A stretch of DNA of 64,000 bases from the NCBI GenBank assembly GCA_013398175.1, contig VZRZ01007768.1, forward strand, positions 622,105 through 686,104, written 5' to 3'. Below, piece after piece: positions 59,993 to 64,000 of this stretch (position 1 is the first letter of the stretch; every line of letters begins with the position of its first letter). Below the pieces are notes generated by a model. It saw nothing but the letters and a program-made list of their open reading frames with translations. It was not told the DNA's origin and searched no databases. Source of the DNA: Climacteris rufus. Lineage: Eukaryota > Chordata > Aves > Passeriformes > Climacteridae. The position numbers were made by a program, and so were the translations under genes.

Positions 59993-62900
59993 CTAGAAAT
60001 ACACATGCTAAGATGCAGGTCTCCTTCTGCCAGGCACCTCAGAAGCATACACAGCCAAGTGTGACTGCATCATTCCAAGCAGCTTTCAGACACTGGGGTG
60101 AGACAGGCCTCTCTGGAGGGCAACACTTCTGGCTTGAACCTTTGGTTTGGAATAAAATGAACCACTGTCTGTAGGAGGCTGTATCAGTCACAAAGCACAG
60201 TGAGCCTGAGAGCACAGGGAGGCAGATGGGGAAAAATATGGCAAGAAAGGTCTGCCAGGAAAGTGCCTCTGGAAGCAGATCCCCTCATCAGTCAGCCTCC
60301 ACAAGGGAAATAACAAAAAACCCCAGTGGAGGTTGGATCCCAGTTTTTGTAAATGATCAGGGTAAACTGAGATAGCTTCGACTGAGATGTGAGTCAGTGT
60401 CTCTAAAACTGAAGTTCAAAGGACAGTAAACCTGGATTTGGTGAACGTCAGTACCGGATGAAAACGTGCGATGGAGACACATTCTCTGCAAATTTTTGCA
60501 AAAAAAAAGAAGCAAAATATTTACAAGAATGTAAAATGCCAACAAGGCCCAAATGCATTCTGTCAGCTTCTCCTCATCCAAAGTTTGTTGAAATTTAACT
60601 TCAGCAGCTCATCTTGGGCACTCTGGTTAACGTGATGCTGTGCTCAGAGGTGCATCAGAGCCAGCTGTGGAAATGTTCATGCTGCCAGTCCAGAAACCAA
60701 CCCAAAATTTCTGGAGGGGAGGAGTGAATGGTGGGAGGGTGAGACAGTGAGCAGGAGGAACCTGACCAACAGGTCATTTCTAGTGCTCTGTTCCATGTTG
60801 CATGGACCAACAAACAAGAGCTGTGCATGGCAGGCAGCGTGTGTGGCCAAGTAACCACAGATCCCAGGGAGTGGTTGGAGAAATCCAGCTCCCTTGCCTT
60901 CCCCAGCTCTCCCCTCCCTGGGAGCATTACTGATAAGGAGAGTGATAAGGGACCATCCTGCTGACAGTGCCTGTGGTCAGGGTCCAAGGTGCACAGAGAA
61001 GCAGCACTTTGGGGGCTGAAAATAATAACGTGGCTGATACTGGTGATACAATGAGAGGATGGTAATTTTGTTTCATGCCTGTTTTAGCTATGGATTCTCT
61101 GTCTGCTGTCATGGAGGAAAATACCAATTACCCCCTGCAGGGAGGATAGATTACTTGATGCTGCATCAGTCACTACCACTGCTAGCAGGATAACACAAAC
61201 TCATTTCCCAGAGGTCTCCAAACAGCTGTCAGAGAATAATGACTTTCAGTTGCTACTAGCCCACACCAAGTCTGAAGTGGTGACCTAGAGGCAAAAAGAC
61301 TGAGTCACGTTACAAATCCCTTCAGCTTTCAGATGTGCCTCAATTTTAACACCAAAAGATTTAATTAATATGGATTATCATTTTTCATGGCACTTCTCGT
61401 TTGTGCAAAAATTGGTCTGGAGACCAATTTTTGAGAACTCCTCATCTTTAGGAATTTTGCATGTGAAATATATGAGCACTCTTCCTATCAATATTTTTTA
61501 TTCTATTTTAAAGCTTCAGGAATAAAATCTAACCACTCACAACAAAAGTAAGCTTCCTTAATTGAAAACTGATATTTTTACATGGAAGAGAAGGCATATA
61601 GATAAAATTACTCAGTAATGTATTATCAAAGAGCAAGACTTCAGGCTAAAAAGAAGCAGTTGTAATGCCATGTCAGGATTTTTAGATTCCCCTCAGATTC
61701 TCACATCCCATTTCCACTACTTTTTATGTTGCAGTTGAACTGAAACATCAATTCCTTGGTTTTGAGTTGTATTTTTCATTTCTGTCTGTCCTCAGTGTCT
61801 GGGGTCAGGCTTGCCTCTCATTTGTGCTGCTGCATAGAGAAATCTCTCTGAAACTGCTGAGATAAAGCAAAAAAATTGTGAAGAATCAGGTGTCCCAGTG
61901 GTATGAAAGTAACTCACGTGTTATTTCCCCAGCAGACAGACTCTGATCATGGCCATGCTATACTCACACTGCTAAAACTGTGGTCAGAATCTGATAGATT
62001 TAGCACACATGGTACATACCCACAGCAATAGATCATAGTGACAGTGATGCTTCTGTCTTGCAGACAGAAGAGAAGGCTATTGAGAGATGAAAAATGAGAA
62101 ATTTTGTGTCGAAATAATGAAATTGTTTACCAATAATCGGTTTTTACTGTGCAAAAAATAAGCACAAACCAGTGTGCTTCCATTATGAAATCTAGATGAA
62201 AAAAGGGATTTTTCCATTATATTGACAACTAGTGTTCCACCCAGACTGAGGGTTTACAAAAGGATGCTGGTGCTTTGGTGGGTGCAGTTGGCAACTGACT
62301 CTGGTATGGATGAGAAGAGTCATGTGCTGACATCAAAGGAGAGCAAAAGCTCAATCAGAAGCCCTTTGGGTTTAGCAAAGGCATTGCTTGATCTTGCAAT
62401 TCTATCCCCAATGATTTTAATAATCACCAAATAACAAGAGAAAAGCTTAATCCTTCCAGCAGCACAAATCCACTAGAGGGAAATTAATTTAGGGAAATCT
62501 CTATGGAGGTAAATGAGCCATCCTTTTCCTGAATGGTTTGTGAAAAGAGCTGGAGGCACTGACAAAAAAATACCTTTATGCTTCAGGAAGGATAAGAGGA
62601 AAGGTCAGAGGAGCCAAATATTAACCAGAAACCATAATCTATTGCAGAAGAAATACCAATAGCATCCAAGCAGCAATCAAATCATTCACAATTACAGGCA
62701 GTGAAGGCAGCAGAGGAAAACCTGAACACCTCCAAGGCTTTTAATAGGATTCACTCCTATCATTTGGCATGTCTACAACATGAGAGTCTCTGCCTGGGCC
62801 AGCTACCACAGTTTCCTCCTGTGGCCATCCCAGCTGCCTGAACTGTTCCCAACATGATTTCAGCCTGGGCCATTATTCCAGGCAGTGCTCTCCCAAGGGT

Positions 62901-64000
62901 CTGGTGGGCTCAGGTGAGGGCAGTAGCAGTCACTTGGGGCTACCTCACTGCTTCTGAGGGCCAGACATTCCTTGCCCACCTTCTTCAGTGCCAAAAATGA
63001 TCCCTGGCATTTTAGTTTTCTAGTGCAGCGTAGCCTGGACATCTGCATCAGTGCCAGTCACTTCAGGTTGTCTTTACAGCCAGGGGAAAGAAACAGGCAC
63101 TTTCAGGGTGCAGTATCAGAGCTCTTGCAGACATTAGGATAAGGGAAATTGCATCCTGAAGTGCCTGCATTTCTCCACTGACTATTATAACACTCTACAT
63201 TCTTAGCTCATAGGCAGAAATATACAGTGTGAACAGCTGGAGCTGGTCAGACAAATCCCACCTTTTCTGTCAAACATTCACAAACTTCTTCAATAGAGAC
63301 AGCATGAGTGAGGACTGCACTTCTAGCACACTTGCAGACAAAGATACTTCCCCATATTTGTTTACCAAATATTTAAAGTATAAATTTACTTCTCTAGTCT
63401 AATAAATAAAATAAGGACTTATTTTGGAAGTGTGTAGTTAAATATAATGCTTAATTTAGAGCTAATACAAAGCTAGTCAAATAAATTGAATTTTATTTTT
63501 GTTAGCATAATCTGCTATGGAAAATGGTTGCAAACATTACTTACTTTGAAATAGAGCAAATTCTCAAAAACTGTATTTGTAGGGCAGTCTCTGTCTGACA
63601 GATGAGGTTACTGCCTCTTTTCCATCTGACATGAAGCTGGAGTGACACAAAACACCTGTCAGTTCCAATATGAAACCTTCCAGTAAAAAGTTAACTTATT
63701 AAAATGAGATGAGTGTGATTGAATCAGTTCACTGAATTTTTAGCAGATCAGCATTTTGCATGCCTGGCTGCAGTGATTCTGGTGACAGATACTCACTGCT
63801 TTCCTGTCCTCCCTGCGATGCTCCCATTGAAGCTCTCAGTGGTTCAATGAAGAGGAAATTAGACCCAAAAAGTTTTGAAAGTGCCTTCTTTAATCCCATT
63901 TAAAATATACAAAATTACATTAAATTTAGCCTGAAGTACAAAAGTAAAACTTGAGTGCTGTAGATAACTGGGTTTAAATAGGTGTAGCTAAGCTAATGCT
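59993..64000. other. unassigned non-coding sequence
   Basis: No gene is recognised. The last few hundred bases (about 63,340-63,560) are AT-rich. A perfect short inverted repeat at 61,406 is listed separately. Confidence 0.5.
61406..61433. repeat. perfect 13+13 inverted repeat with 2-nt centre
   Basis: caaaaattggtct at 61,406-61,418 is the exact reverse complement of 61,421-61,433, separated by GG. It could form a short cruciform or be a dimeric protein-binding site. Confidence 0.95.

Noticed and set aside
1..64000. CRISPR arrays, bacterial operons, rRNA, intact tRNAs, or an undescribed multi-gene system
   Set aside because: No regularly spaced direct repeats, no compact codirectional gene runs and no RNA gene signatures were found. 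The content is that of vertebrate non-coding DNA.

Overview
This window looks like vertebrate nuclear DNA, most likely from a bird. It is AT-leaning and gene-poor, with no run of long codirectional open frames. The recognisable content is mostly chicken-repeat-1 (CR1) LINE debris, including CR1 tails ending in the ATTCTATGATT repeat, plus one decayed endogenous retrovirus. I found no host protein-coding gene, tRNA, rRNA, snRNA or CRISPR array that I can support. The window may be intergenic or the inside of a large intron; the sequence alone does not decide this. The bird assignment rests on CR1 type and abundance and is an inference.

Layout. 0-15.3 kb: mostly unassigned single-copy sequence, with an old minus-oriented CR1 tail (1.83-2.02 kb), a clear plus-oriented CR1 3' end (4.59-5.03 kb), A-rich tracts, and a perfect ten-unit AGCAG microsatellite (8.63-8.69 kb). 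15.3-16.57 kb: the longest CR1, which keeps broken reverse-transcriptase coding sequence and its 3' untranslated region. 17.5-22.0 kb: a minus-strand endogenous retrovirus. Read in its own direction (right to left) it has a short LTR, gag traces, protease, reverse transcriptase, RNase H, a possible integrase C-terminal stub, an env-like leader, a polypurine tract and a long LTR. The integrase core and most of gag and env are missing, so it cannot be autonomous.

22-37 kb: unassigned sequence with one old CR1 (27.9-28.2 kb), a T/G homopolymer junction, an AAT repeat and a small CpG-dense patch (35.29-35.51 kb). 37.1-41.4 kb: an AT-rich tract, two CR1 pieces separated by a CpG-rich block, and two short CR1 tails. 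41.4-64 kb: mostly unassigned sequence with a complete CR1 tail (46.03-46.30 kb), two old minus-oriented CR1 tails (54.8-55.35 kb and 59.74-59.99 kb), an 18-N assembly gap inside poly(A) (56.4 kb), a strong 98-nt inverted repeat that would fold into a long hairpin (57.38-57.48 kb), and a perfect 13+13 inverted repeat (61.41 kb).

No genes work together as a living system here. The elements record several waves of retrotransposition: old, heavily diverged CR1s, later CR1s with crisp tails, and one retrovirus whose two LTRs have diverged by substitutions and indels. The observations most worth checking are the 57.4 kb hairpin, the organisation of the retrovirus, and the CpG-rich block between the two CR1 halves.
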